Below, piece after piece: positions 25,971 to 37,311 of a stretch of DNA of 64,000 nucleotides (its first letter is position 1; each line of letters opens with the position of its first letter). The stretch is from assembly GCA_013076295.1 (NCBI GenBank), contig RQOL01000772.1, forward strand, positions 2,633,087-2,697,086. The letters run 5' to 3'. The notes under the pieces are model-generated. The model was given only the letters and a program-made list of their open reading frames with translations. It was not told the origin of the DNA and searched no databases. The translations under genes were made by a program, and so were the position numbers. Source of the stretch: Sanderia malayensis. Its lineage: Eukaryota > Cnidaria > Scyphozoa > Semaeostomeae > Pelagiidae.

Positions 25971-26556
25971 TGACTGCATAGCCTAGCGGATAGGTCTTCA
26001 GGGTGCCAACCTGAAGGTCGGGAGTTCGACTCCCAGCAGTCACCGCCCCGTCAACATGTTGTATTGGCACTACGCATGTTGGACGGGCTGGTTGAGAGAC
26101 CAGCCTTTGGGCAAACAAAACCTCAATGGGTTTCAGCGGCTCCGCCATTTGCTCGAGAGTTAGACTTCATCTAATATGTACTCGCAAGAGCTCATGGTAG
26201 TGCAACACCTCAGAGTCTAGGGTGATGCTAAGGGTAGTTATCCATGCGTATACACAAGGTCGGTGTGAGCGCAACAAATTTTCATTATTTTTTTATTTTT
26301 TTATTTTTTTATTTTTTATTTTTTTATTTTTTTATTTTTTTATTTTTTTATTTTTTTATTTTTTTATTTTTTTATTTTTTATTTTTTTATTTTTTTATTT
26401 TTTTATTTTTTTATTTTTTTATTTTTTTATTTTTTTATTTTTTTATTTTTTTATTTTTTTATTTTTTTATTTTTTTATTTTTTTATTTTTTTATTTTTTT
26501 ATTTTTTATTTTTTTATTTTTTTATTTTTTTATTTTTTTATTTTTATTACTTGTGA
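25971..26556 (+). mobile_element. tRNA-derived SINE with (TTTTTTA)n tail
   Basis: A tRNA-like head at 25971-26042 has a perfect 7-bp acceptor stem (TGACTGC with GCAGTCA), an anticodon stem closing the loop GTGCCAA (anticodon GCC, 26005-26007), an A-box-like TAGCCTAGCGGATAGG and a B-box-like AGTTCGACTCCC. The D stem and T arm are imperfect, so I read it as a SINE head rather than a working tRNA-Gly. A body of about 240 bp follows, including the hairpin GGCTGGT-TGAGAG-ACCAGCC (26089-26108). The tail is a heptamer array TTTTTTA at about 26283-26550, roughly 38 copies with some shorter units. No clear target-site duplication was seen. Confidence 0.75.
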
Positions 26557-26717
26557 GAAGTATTTGAAAGCTATTTAGCTTATTTGAGTTGCATTGGAAT
26601 AAAAATAAAACTTAAAATTTAACCCTATATTTGTATTTATATTTTATTTATTTCAACTCTTCTCAGTTCCAGTGTTAATTTCCTGTTTTTTTATTCGTGT
26701 TTTTAATTTCCTTTCAG

Positions 26718-26971
26718 ATGAGCCTGTGCCAATGAAGCAACGTGCTTTCCCTGAATCAATTTGGCATGAACCCGAAGCTATGCAAACCAGTTCACTTGCT
26801 GGTGGCCCATACACGGTTCTTCCGCCATTATTCTCCTCCGGAACGTCTGATAGCATGGACATTACCGAAATTAGACCCCCTACCCCCCCCCGGCCAGGGG
26901 GACAGGGAGGGGGCCAGCAAGCTCCTACGAACTATTCCGCTATGCTAAATGAACTTGCATCTCTTTTGTAA
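26718..26971 (+). CDS. 3'-terminal exon of a protein with a YAP/FAM181-like TEAD-binding loop (partial)
   Basis: A clear acceptor (cctttcag) precedes an open frame that enters in phase 2 and ends at TAA 26969-26971, giving about 84 residues. Its start holds VPMKQRAFPESIWHEPE. This lines up with the TEAD-binding omega-loop of YAP (VPMRLRKLPDSFFKPPE) and the related motif of FAM181 proteins (LPPSFFTEP type): the Val-Pro-Met, Arg, Pro, Ser and aromatic positions are kept. The rest is Pro/Gly/Ser-rich (RPPTPPRPGGQGGG) and ends NELASLL. I infer a transcriptional cofactor that binds TEAD factors. The 5' exons were not found; they are upstream, probably beyond the SINE. No WW domain or C-terminal YAP features follow, so a FAM181-like or lineage-specific protein fits better than YAP itself. 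Confidence 0.6.
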
Positions 26972-27758
26972 TAAGAAATAATTGCATATTAATTCTGCAC
27001 CCCAGGTGAAATTCAGGAAATAATTAGTATTTTTATTGCATGTACATATGGTTATTAAAGGAGGTAGTGATTATGAAATTACAATTATGGCTTTTACTGC
27101 GATAAATATATAATTCATATGGCAATAATAAAATATCGTCTTCCCCTTATATAATCTTGTATATGTGCTATATATACTTTTGCATACTCCCATAGCAATA
27201 CCCCCAGACTCTTATCTGTTGCACTGGTTTTTATCATGAACCACCTTACTAAAACTCAACTCAACTGCGTATGGCGTATGGCTCAACCATTCATAAAGCC
27301 ATTACGACATCAACACTCCTGCGCAGCATATTAAGTGTTGCGATGGTGCTGCTCCTGCAATGCCTTATTATTCATTGTTTGTTGACAATGAGGGCGCAGT
27401 GATGATTGGTTGAAAACAACAAAAGCTTGTAAGAACAATAGAATAAGAAAATGTGCTTCTTTCTATGTACATGTGAGTATTTTTCCACAACAGAAGTTCC
27501 CAGTTAATCCCCTTGTACATCATAACCCTGTGATCCAAATAGAGCACCGGATATTTTGATTTAGTAGGAAAAAGAAAAGGAAGTGATAAAGTTCGTAGTA
27601 CATAAGAAAGTCACAAGATAATAGACATATGAAACTTCAGTGAGAGCAGGTCAATTTTCATGTTCCAAAAATTAGAAACTTTTGCAAGCCGATTTTGGAA
27701 GTTGTTGACACTAATGACGACATATTGCCACCATACCAACTGAAACTCAACGTAAACA
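26972..27758. other. Intergenic region between the TEAD-loop exon and SLC8B1
   Basis: Holds the 3' untranslated region of the upstream gene (an AATAAA at 27126-27131 is a candidate polyadenylation signal) and the SLC8B1 promoter. A partial satellite core, ACTCCTGCGCAGCATATT, lies at about 27315-27332. Confidence 0.5.
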
Positions 27759-30700
27759 ATGAAGACGATGCAAGGAATATTTTTGGCGATGTTTTTTTGT
27801 CAGGTTTTTGCCGGATCAGTATTGTCGACACGTTTAGTTCTACGAAGGCAACAGCTGTTCTCAAGTGGATACGAAAATCTATTTAAAGAAAAAACAGTGG
27901 TGAGATTTGAGTTTTTTGCTTGCTTGTTTTGCTACCGAAGCGCATTGCTGTCATTTACAGCGTCTACCATGCACAAGATAAACGCAGTTCTGTTTACCAA
28001 CTTGGCATTATGTAAGCACACCAAACCACCCAACTCTCCACCCACCGCACACACACGTCAGAACCCACCCCGGCATGAATAAAGGACACGAAGTAAGCTT
28101 AGGTGAATGAAAACACTTTTGCATCTTTTTTTACTATATAGTTTTTAAAAATAAACGCAAAAGTGTAGATTTATTCTCTGCAGAATTTGAACAAAGCTTT
28201 GTTTACAAAATGAAAATAGGCCCACGAGTTTCAGCAGAAACCCGTCCAAACGCGCACCTGAATAAAGCTAGATAACGGCTTAAATCACCATGAAAACACT
28301 AAAGTTATTCAAAATATGTTTTCTGGGTGTTTTTAAGCTGGAAAATTTCAACTGGCTGCATTTTCAACAGCATTTTATATTTTTAAACTATTTTACATGT
28401 GGCGTATACATGTCTAGTTCTTTGCATTGTCCTCACATTGAATGAATAATGTTATCCATTCACTTTGATTCCATCTTCAAGGTTGAGTGCTCTGCAGTAA
28501 GAAAGCTAAATATTTCAACTCAATGTTCCTTTATACGAACGACTGAAGATTGCCATTCTGATGAAGGATTTATTAAATACAATCAAGTGATATTTTGTGC
28601 CTTCCAAAATCAACATGCCGTTGCTTTTATTTTACTGGTAAGTTTTAAAGTTTTAGGGGGGCGCTCCTTTGACGGGGGTCACTTTATGCTCTCTAAATGA
28701 CTAACTGCGCAACGCTAAACATTTCAGATAATATGGTTGATTTATCTTTTCATTGCACTTGGGGTCACAGCAGAAGAATTGTAAGTAACCTTAATATTTA
28801 TTAATATATTTGATGATCATAAAATAGGAAGAAAAGTAGTTTTGAATACAATAGTATATCTGAAGTACAATAACTATTATTTTCTTTATTTCAGTTTTTG
28901 CCCTTGCTTGAAAACATTTGCAAAAAGTCTTCGCATGAGTGATAATGTTGCAGTATCCTTTTCTAATCATAATTACTATTATTATTATTATCACCGATAT
29001 CTCACTCAGTTGTGTCTCTCTGATCTCAAATTCTCAAATTTTAAAATGGTCTCTGTCTTTGCATGCTTAGGATGGTTTTAATTATTAATATCATTCATTT
29101 TCTTTAATGATAGATGACAGGGTGTTACTTTGCTAGCTTTAGGCAACGGAGCACCCGATATATTCAGCGTTCTAGCTGCAATAACGACGGGTAATAATAA
29201 CGCAGCACCACTGGCATTTCAAGAACTATATGGTAACAATTGACTTCCACTTACAATTTAGTTCGTATCGCATTGCCCAAGCAACTTGAAACTCCTGTAA
29301 GAAATCTCTTATGAGAACATGTGATAATGATATGTGACATGAGAAGATTCAAGTTACTCTTTCATTGTGCAGTTTTTCTGGCAACATTGCGACATGGTGG
29401 CGTGAGTTGCTGGCCAAATGCTCGGTGTAAAATTCCATATTTGCGATTTGCAACACAGATTTACAATTCTTGCAACAGTTGCCTGAGATAGAACTCTGTT
29501 TCTAGTGATTCCAAGCATTTTTTGGCAATTGCATTGTGTAATTGGACTCACTACATTGCGTCCCTGTGCCTCACTCGTTTTTGGTCGCTCAGTTAATGTT
29601 TTTGCTTCATTGTTTTGAGTGAGGTTCGAGTGAGGCACAGGGACACAATGCAGTGAGTCTACTGTGTGTCATGGAATTTTGCAACTTGTATTGCAACCTT
29701 ACATTTTTCGCCTGCGCAGTCAACATTTTTCATTACCCCCAGTCTCCAACGGCAGCTGTTCGTCCTTCAAAGTCGTTGCAAATTGCAAGGACCGTTGCTT
29801 CGTGTAACACAGCTCCAAAAACATTGCTGCAATCCCTTCTCCAACCATTGCGAGACAAGTTGCCATAAATCATTACTCCCTGTAACTGTATAGTTTGATA
29901 TTATGATGAGAAGAGACATTTAATTGATCATTGTTCCCTGTTTTAGGTTCTGGGATGTTTGTGACAACAATTGTTGTCGGTTCAATTCAGCTGAGAAGTT
30001 CATTCAAGTTGGCCCGTCGACCATTTCTCCGCGATGTTGTCTTTTACATCAGTGCTGTTGCTTGGACATTTGTTGTCATGTACAAAAAAGAAATTCAAAC
30101 TGCCGAAGCTGTTGGTCAGTTCAGTTGAATATTTCTTAATCACATCCCCCTCCTCCCTAATCAACGCACTGTTTACGTAGCCAAACTCATGCTCTCTACC
30201 AACCCTTAGATAGCATACCTGTTGGGAAGTCATTGTATATTTCCTTGTAAATTGCATGTTAAACATTAAACGTATGTGTTCTAGGTTTCATCGTGTTATA
30301 CGTCGTTTACGTGACTTTGGTGATTGCTGGTCAAGCCGTCAATAGATCTATGAGATCATACGTTAGACTTAATGACCATATTCAAGACATTCCTCCCCCT
30401 GCCATCAACGATGAAGGTAACACCCCAGACAAGACGAATGGTATTAGCTTTTTGATTATATGTTGCTATGAATTCTTGGATAAGACCCCATCTTTGAATG
30501 AGCCCCCTGAAAATAACTTTAGAGTACATTGAGTCCACGTGTAAAAAACTGACGTCGGGCAGTGATAATATTGCCAACAACAGCAACTTTACGCCAAGAA
30601 TTTTATTGATTAACTGCATAATATAGCTGTTATTAAGCTTAAATAGTGAATCAATATCCAGTTAGGATTTCATTCTTGCAAATAAATCCCTTTGGCACTT

Positions 30701-33192
30701 ATCCTGGGTCTTTGAGGTCCCTGAACTTTGACAGTGTCCCTACGAGGAGGGAATTCATAGATGTTACTTTAACAATCATTAGACTCATCCACCATTAGTT
30801 AATCTGCTCTTCCTCCCATCTTTTACAGACAATCAACCAGAATCACAAAGGCTTCGTATTTTCACGAAATCAGCCATCGAGGATTTTCCTGCTGATGCGG
30901 ATTTTACGGAGTTTGAGCACGGCAGATCACTTCTACTCAAACATCAACATGTGCCACACGATGTTCCAAAGAATTATGGCTCAACCAATCAAGTTATTGT
31001 CTCAAGAGTCGAAGAATCTGGTAACGAAGGTGATCATGATTCTTAATCATGCTTGAACTCAGGGCTGCTCTTACTCGGGTTGCGTTTTACTCGGGTTGCT
31101 CTTACTCGGGTTGCTCTTACCCATCGCCAACCGGGCTTTCTGATTTTTAACGTAAAATAAAGATACAGGCCCTTTCCGATTAATTGGAAGAGATAATAGT
31201 ACTTTGAAGTATCACGGTCACCCACTAAAAAGCCCTACCGAAAATTTAGCAGGAACATGGCTGCTGCTCAGCATATCGATTGTACTTCCTTTCACGAGGG
31301 TGGTTACATTTTCTGCCAAAATGATTGTTCCGTTGTCCCAATGTCCCAATGTTCCGTTTTCAGATCGCCAAGATTTCATCGAAGAGCCAGAGACTTTCTT
31401 TGAAAGAGTTATCGGCATAAATATAGAAGATTGGAAAGCCCAAGCATTGTATTGGAAAATATTTGACATAATAAAGGTAATCAATCTACTTGATTCATGA
31501 AACTCTACATTTGCCTTGCAATAGTTAACATTGCCTAATTTCCGCATTGCATTGCATACTAGGGAATGTGTTGATCGTTATGTTTAAGGATTGCATTACA
31601 AGTATTTGAGCTGAGAAAGCCCGACATTCATTTTTGATGAACTTGGCTATACGGCTTTCCTGACTTTTTCAGATTCCACTTCACGTTATACTGAATCTAA
31701 CAATTCCTATAGTGGACATTGATGTTGATGGATTGCGATGGAACAAATGGTTGGTGGTTATTCAATGCTTCACAACTCCAGTTGCTTGTGTCTTCCTCAC
31801 CAATAGTAAGTACGCATTTTAGTTCATAACCTTTCTTAATTTAGTTCATGATCTTTCTTAATTTCACATTTTAAAACTAATATTTTGATCTTAAATTTGC
31901 ATGCTAGCAATAACCTTGTTTGTGCATTACACTCATTACAAGCTGCATTAGATAGTTCTCGTTGATTGTTTTCTTGTCATTTTAGGGGCTTTTACTGTCG
32001 TTCACAAGTCATTCGTCCTCTGGGGACTGTTACTCATAATTGGAGCATTTTGTTCTGTCTTTGTTCTATTGTTCACGCCCAGAAAGAGACCACCTAGATA
32101 CCCTGTGGTAAGCTACGTAAAACTACCACCATTTATAATTTGTTATATCGTTTCATCCATCCTTTTTACCTATTCACGTTTAGCATGGTTGTTTTCTTGC
32201 AGGTTTTTGCAATTGCTGGTTTCATTGCTGCTGTAATTTGGATATATGCTTTTGCACAAGAGATTGTTAACTTGCTTACAGTAATAATCATTAATATAAT
32301 ATTTTACTCGCATTTTGTTAATGACATTAGGGCCTCATTATGAAATTCCTATTTTTAATGATACAGCTTTTAGTTTTAATACTTCTCCATGATTTGAATC
32401 TAACTTCTTATCCGTCCAGGCTTTTGGAATTTCATTTGGATTATCTAACGCTGTACTTGGTTTGACATTATTAGCATGGGGCAATAGTATTGGAGGTAAT
32501 GCTTCAACATCTTTCAATAGCTTCCCAGAGCCACCTTGTGTCTTGTTGTAGAATCCATCCTCTTATTCTATCCTCACTGGTATATTTTCATTTTTCACGC
32601 ATATTTATTTGACTGTTCTCTTCAGATTTCGTAGCAAACTTGGCAATGGCAAAGAACGGTGCACCAAGAATGGCAATCGCAGCATGCTATGGTGGACCAT
32701 TATTGAGTATCCTTTGTACTAAGTACTTCCATTGCTATGATCTCCCTATATCTGTTAATGATATCCCTGTGTCTCACCCATAGTCTATCATACTTTTTGG
32801 CGTTCATAAAGCGATCTCTGTCCCGTTGTTGCTTTAACAATTCAACAAGATATGATGCTTGGCGTTGGTATATCATGCACTGTATCATCATTAACAAACA
32901 ATGGGCATCTTGATGTAAGTAGAAACCCCCTGGTGCCTTGTCGTATTACATTATATCGCAATGCATAACTGCTAGCTTAACAGGAGGTCCTCAATTACTT
33001 TTGTAGTTGATTCGTGGTCGCACTCAGTACATCATATCTGCAGCATTTCTCGCAGTCAGTTTGGTAGCAGCAGTGGTCGTAATGCCATTGCTGAAATTCG
33101 CCACATCCAAATTTGTTGGCTTATTTCTAATTCTTCTCTACATTGGATATTTGATTATGTCAATTGTCAATGAATTACACGAGATCGCTTGA
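27759..33192 (+). CDS. SLC8B1: Mitochondrial sodium/calcium(lithium) exchanger NCLX
   Basis: Sixteen exons: 27759-27899, 28482-28637, 28728-28780, 28895-28952, 29121-29232, 29947-30114, 30285-30416, 30829-31029, 31364-31476, 31673-31805, 31986-32107, 32203-32280, 32420-32495, 32626-32706, 32850-32914, 33007-33192. They sum to 625 codons, 624 residues (human about 584). The family exports Ca2+ from the mitochondrial matrix in exchange for Na+ or Li+ (established knowledge). Seen: an N-terminal hydrophobic leader (IFLAMFFCQVFAGSVLS), the NCLX-specific Cys/Asp block CSFIRTTEDCHSDEGF, the alpha-1 repeat GVTLLALGNGAPDIFS, the alpha-2 repeat LGLTLLAWGNSIGD, and about a dozen transmembrane segments. 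The regulatory loop between the two halves (exons 30285 to 31476) is acidic and less conserved. Key exchanger residues in both alpha repeats are present, so it appears functional. Confidence 0.95.
29378..29866. mobile_element. Imperfect foldback element in SLC8B1 intron
   Basis: An inner inverted repeat of 32 bp, 29546-29577 and 29627-29658, has few mismatches and a 49-bp loop. The outer ends also match loosely as inverted copies (GGCAACATTGCGACATGG at 29379 against the complement of the sequence ending near 29866). It sits in the intron between exons 29121-29232 and 29947-30114 and codes for nothing recognisable. Confidence 0.6.
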
Positions 33193-33748
33193 ACAGAAGG
33201 CCGTGAACACGACCTTATTTTATACAAAGTAACGATTTTCATGCATGTTTTAGCGCAATGATTTTTTAAAGCTGTCTCAAAGATAATAGTTAATTGCTAA
33301 GATGTTTAAGTAAGTAATATTAGAATTGAAAATGTTCGTAACGAGCTAAAACATAGTTAATGAAAATTATTTCAAATTGAGGTATATATAATATGCCGCA
33401 CATTGCTTAAACTGATTTATATTTGTACCGCGGGCTGCTTGGCATTCAAGAACATTGCGCCCCCCTTCCTGGGAATTCGATCAGGGGGGAAGCTCAGTTT
33501 CTTTCCCCGACCCAATGGCACTTGCCTAACAGGTAACAGAAAAGTAAAAAAGGACGAGAAATCTATATTCCTCATAGGTTAATCAAGTAAATTGTCCAAA
33601 ATTGAGTCTATTTCTTTATTCTCCGATTGTTTACTACCAATATCGATCCACGCCTGCCCGTGTTCATGAACTCTTCTATTAAACCCATCACAAAAATGAC
33701 TCTATTACCATCAAGTATGTCTGTCCCTGCCACCCTGTAGCTACTTGC
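33193..33748. other. Intergenic region, SLC8B1 to BrkDBD gene
   Basis: About 550 bp where the two genes converge (SLC8B1 on plus, BrkDBD protein 1 on minus). A C-rich tract lies at about 33458-33470. No other feature was recognised. Confidence 0.5.
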
Positions 33749-34372
33749 TCAGTGAATAACAATAGCTGTCTTCAAATCAAGCAATGCAAGTGCACATGTA
33801 ATCCTCTCGTGAAACTCCTTCTCCATATTCTTATCAATGCTACCATTATCGTATCTTCTCCCAATCACAAACATATTTGCTGCATCGACTGCATTATATC
33901 CATTGCCTATATCAGCAGCTGCATTGTAAGAAAACTGCGATGCACTACGATGCATAAACGCCAAGTAGTTATGATGATTATCCTTCCTCCATCTATTTAA
34001 CAACCAACCATTGCTGTCATTACTAGAAAGAAATTTCCTTTCTGTTTTTATATTGTGTATCCTATTCATCAATTTATTCCCCTGCATGTTGCATCGACTG
34101 CTGTTCTTCTCCACGTTCGATTTGATTTTTGCGAATTCATTTGAAGATTGCCTCCCAGCTCCTTTCAATCTTTTTGCATTGCAATTCGTGCTCATTAAGC
34201 TCAATTTCTTTGCTCTCCAATCCCGGATCTGCTTTTCGTTAATACCCAAATACCTTGCAGTTGCTCTGTTGCCATTCACCTCTGCATACCGCACTGCTGA
34301 TAACTTGAATGTTATGCTATAAGAGAGTCGGCATTTCTTCTTTCCGCTATTTCTTGCTGCTGCTATGTTCAT
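33749..34372 (-). CDS. BrkDBD-type DNA-binding protein 1
   Basis: A single open frame of 207 codons with no splice sites needed. Residues about 10-60 match the Brinker-type helix-turn-helix: RLSYSITFKLSAVRYAEVNG followed by NRATARYLGINEKQIRDWR and a basic stretch. This fold is found in insect Brinker and in the N-terminal domains of many pogo-like transposase relatives. The middle (residues 70-180) is Asn/Lys/Ser-rich with no domain; the end has EFHERITCALALLDLKTA. No DDE transposase domain follows. It is paired head-to-head with a paralogue at 36421-36990, sharing the N-terminal domain and the C-terminal motif. A sequence-specific DNA-binding role is inferred; whether it is a domesticated transposon fragment is open. 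Confidence 0.75.
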   Translation of the reverse strand: MNIAAARNSGKKKCRLSYSITFKLSAVRYAEVNGNRATARYLGINEKQIRDWRAKKLSLMSTNCNAKRLKGAGRQSSNEFAKIKSNVEKNSSRCNMQGNKLMNRIHNIKTERKFLSSNDSNGWLLNRWRKDNHHNYLAFMHRSASQFSYNAAADIGNGYNAVDAANMFVIGRRYDNGSIDKNMEKEFHERITCALALLDLKTAIVIH

Positions 34373-36420
34373 TGTGTAGCTAAATCAGGTCCTACACTCT
34401 ACTAAGCGATGCTTTGGCAAGTCAGATTCGCTTGCATCCACATTATACCTCGATGCATTACAGTGTGATATAAAATCGCGCAGCAATGCGTAGTAGAAAA
34501 GTCCGTGTAATGATTTAGCAATCACTGACCAGTTACAATTACGATATAACTATGAGCATCAAAATTAAAAATATTGTCATTGATATCTTGATCACTTTGA
34601 TTTCAAACCAATCCTCTCCTCTCCACAACAGCACCCAACAGAACTGATTTGATATCACCCTTTGCAATTCTTGCACTTGTACTTTAAAACCAATGTATTT
34701 CTTGTCAATAGACGTCTGTTTGTTTTGCATGTGAAAACAAAGCAGAGGATGATCATGTGAGGAGGAGGAGCTTGTTCATGGATACTTGATGGGCTTCATT
34801 AGACGCAATGCATTTCGTGATATCAGCTTGACCATGCGTGTTGGATAGCTTTGCTTCTGCTTATCATGATATAACTCTATTCACAGACAAGCTCATCTTG
34901 CAAATATTTATTTACATTAACTAGACATTATACCTTCCCTTTGACTTGCAACCCACTTTCTAGCTAAGCCATGTCTCGTAGGGGTGCTGGGTGCAATGCG
35001 CTGGATTCAATAGGCACATGGTGGTATGGTAGAAAGCTACCATATTATTGTGAAGAATTCTTTCGCAGTCTTTGCTTGCAGTTACAATTATCTTTGGTTG
35101 TATTTCAAATGGTTCTCACTCTGCGCCGCACCGATATCTTCCGAGAAACATCGAGCTAATTAAATTAATGTAAAAATCAAAACTTTTGATAACTTGGGTA
35201 ATAATTTTGCTCAGGAAGACGAACTTTTTGCAGGATGAAATTTGTTTCTTACGCTGTTTGTTTCTAGCTGTGTTTTATAATATATATTATTATATTATAT
35301 TATATATATTTTATTTTATATTATATAACTGAACAGAAACACTGGGGCAGGGTTGTAACGAAAAATTCAAGCATTTTTAAGATTCAAAACAGCGAATAAG
35401 GAAGCTCAAAACAGCGAATTTTCGAGCTGTAACAAGCCAACAGTAGTAGAAAAACTTCTTCAAATATCTATGGACTATGTAGACAACGTTTTGTGAAAAA
35501 GCAACTCCGTTGCACTCAGGATTAAAACAGATCTATTAAACAACATTTTTCTTGCTCGTATTATCTTAAATAGATTGATGCGCAGTAGCTAATTCGTGGA
35601 TTTCTCCTTATCTTCTTTTCGTAACACAGTGTTCAATTGAAATGATATCAGATGTTAATGATATCAGAAAAACCAATGAAAATTAATGAGCTGTACATGA
35701 AGCCAGTGAACACAAGCGCGCTGCTTAGAACGCACCATTGATAAAATGTAATGTAATGATTTGAGCGGCTTCTAAATTGCTGCGAAATGTTATCATTCTA
35801 AAGTCCACATTCTAGCATTTGTCTTTATGATGAAATATTTAAGTTTATGCGAGTTATATTGCTTAGTTGTGTTCATGCAAATGTGTAGCTTTTCAATCTA
35901 AATATAGCTAGATGGCCAACCGATAAAATGATATTTTCCCGCTTGAAGTTGCTTAATAAATTTCCTCGAAGGAGAAGCTTAATAGCTACATGCAAAATGG
36001 CGAAAATAATAAAATTAATTTGCTGCGTCAAGTTTTGATTGCGGGCGACCGTTTCAAGCTAAATTTCGCAAGCCTCACGAATATAAGTAGATGTATATAG
36101 ATATGTATATTATGTATGTGTATAGATCGCATGTTATTATAGTGCATTGTATATCTGGGGTCCGGGATTGTCGAAGTAAGCAGGTTAATTAATAATTAAT
36201 TCCGCTGGATAATTATGATTACCCAGTGAATCTGGAGTTATTACAGAATGCGAACCACAGCGATTGATTGCATGCCCTATGACCACGAATTAGTCCTGCT
36301 CATTATGTCAGTCGCAAGCTATATAGCTAGCCGCATCGGCAAAACCAACAGGCCAAGCACACATATAGCGACCAAGGATATTCACAAAGCTATACTGACA
36401 TAAAAGAGCTGTATATAGTC
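34373..36420. other. Shared upstream region of the divergent BrkDBD pair
   Basis: About 2 kb between the two divergent start codons; it must carry both promoters. A CTATATAG box lies at 36319-36326, roughly 95 bp before the second start codon. A (TA)n-rich tract occurs at 35279-35330. A 62-codon plus-strand frame at 34971-35159 shows no family resemblance and I do not call it a gene. Confidence 0.5.
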
Positions 36421-36990
36421 ATGGATAAACATCAACATGGGTGTACAAATAGCAAGAAGAAGAATCGTTTGTCGTATAGTATTATGTTTAAGCTTACAGC
36501 TGTGTGTTTTGCTGAGGCGAATGGAAATAGAGCGACTGCAAGGTATCTGGGTATTAATGAGAAGCAAATCAGGGATTGGAGATCGAAGAAGCTTTACTTA
36601 ATGCAGTGTGATGCAAATGCTAAACGATTAAAAGGTGCTGGGCGGTATCCCATCAGATTCAAATATGATTGTAAGAACAGTATCAAGGCGTTGCAGTTTA
36701 AAGATAGCGAAAAGACAGTTGCTTTGGATGTGGCGAAACAGAACAGTGATCCACATGTGAAGTCAATTGAACAAGGTAGTAATCATCATAGTCATCAGCA
36801 TGAAATCCGGTATAGAAATATACTGCCTGCTATTGCAAATAATCGAGTTTTGGACAATGGTGTGGCTTTTAATGCATCTCGTGGAATTGCGCAAGGAAAA
36901 ATTAAACCAAAAAGAGAATCAGATTTTAATGAGAAAATATCTTGCGCACTAGCGCTTCTTGACTTGCAAACTAGTAAAAGTTATATTTAA
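36421..36990 (+). CDS. BrkDBD-type DNA-binding protein 2
   Basis: A single-exon frame of 189 residues. The N-terminus repeats the Brinker-type helix-turn-helix (RLSYSIMFKLTAVCFAEANG, then NRATARYLGINEKQIRDWR) almost identically to the protein at 33749-34372, then keeps NAKRLKGAGR. The middle has diverged. The C-terminus again carries DFNEKISCALALLDLQTS, matching the partner's ending. The conserved ends and diverged middle suggest an old inverted duplication with selection on both the DNA-binding domain and the C-terminal motif. The C-terminal motif may be a dimerisation or cofactor-binding helix (inference). Confidence 0.77.
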   Translation: MDKHQHGCTNSKKKNRLSYSIMFKLTAVCFAEANGNRATARYLGINEKQIRDWRSKKLYLMQCDANAKRLKGAGRYPIRFKYDCKNSIKALQFKDSEKTVALDVAKQNSDPHVKSIEQGSNHHSHQHEIRYRNILPAIANNRVLDNGVAFNASRGIAQGKIKPKRESDFNEKISCALALLDLQTSKSYI

Positions 36991-37311
36991 AAATACGTTC
37001 GTGTATTGTAATGTACTTCATTCATTTTGTGATATAATTATATAAAAGTAATCGAATATTTTTGAGCGTATTTTTTCAATTAATAGTTCTGTGTTACGAT
37101 GTTGTCAAAGGCTCAAGCCAAAAATTGTGCTGTGTTCAATTCTGCAATGGCTACCTCGTAATGGTATCGAGGCTCGTTTAATTACTGCTTTGCTTGCTTG
37201 CTCTGAACTTCCTTATACACTACACAACACAAATTGGGTTGGGTTGTAGTTGGAAAACATTTTTATTCCTGCTCTGAATTTGGTCATTTTCTCGGCAACA
37301 CTTAAATCAAA
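36991..37311. other. Short intergenic region upstream of ARPC3
   Basis: About 320 bp holding the end of BrkDBD protein 2 transcript and the ARPC3 promoter. No TATA box stands out and no element was recognised. Confidence 0.4.

Noticed and set aside
25971..26042. Functional tRNA-Gly (GCC)
   Set aside because: The acceptor and anticodon stems fold, but the D stem pairs badly, the T loop/stem is irregular, and the sequence runs into a SINE body with a repeat tail.
26222..26578. Open frames encoding FIFLFFYF-type repeats
   Set aside because: They are translations of the (TTTTTTA)n SINE tail; heptamers read in three frames, with no independent coding evidence.
34971..35159. 62-codon frame starting MSRRGAGCNALDS
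   Set aside because: No homology, no splice context, located in the divergent promoter region of the BrkDBD pair.
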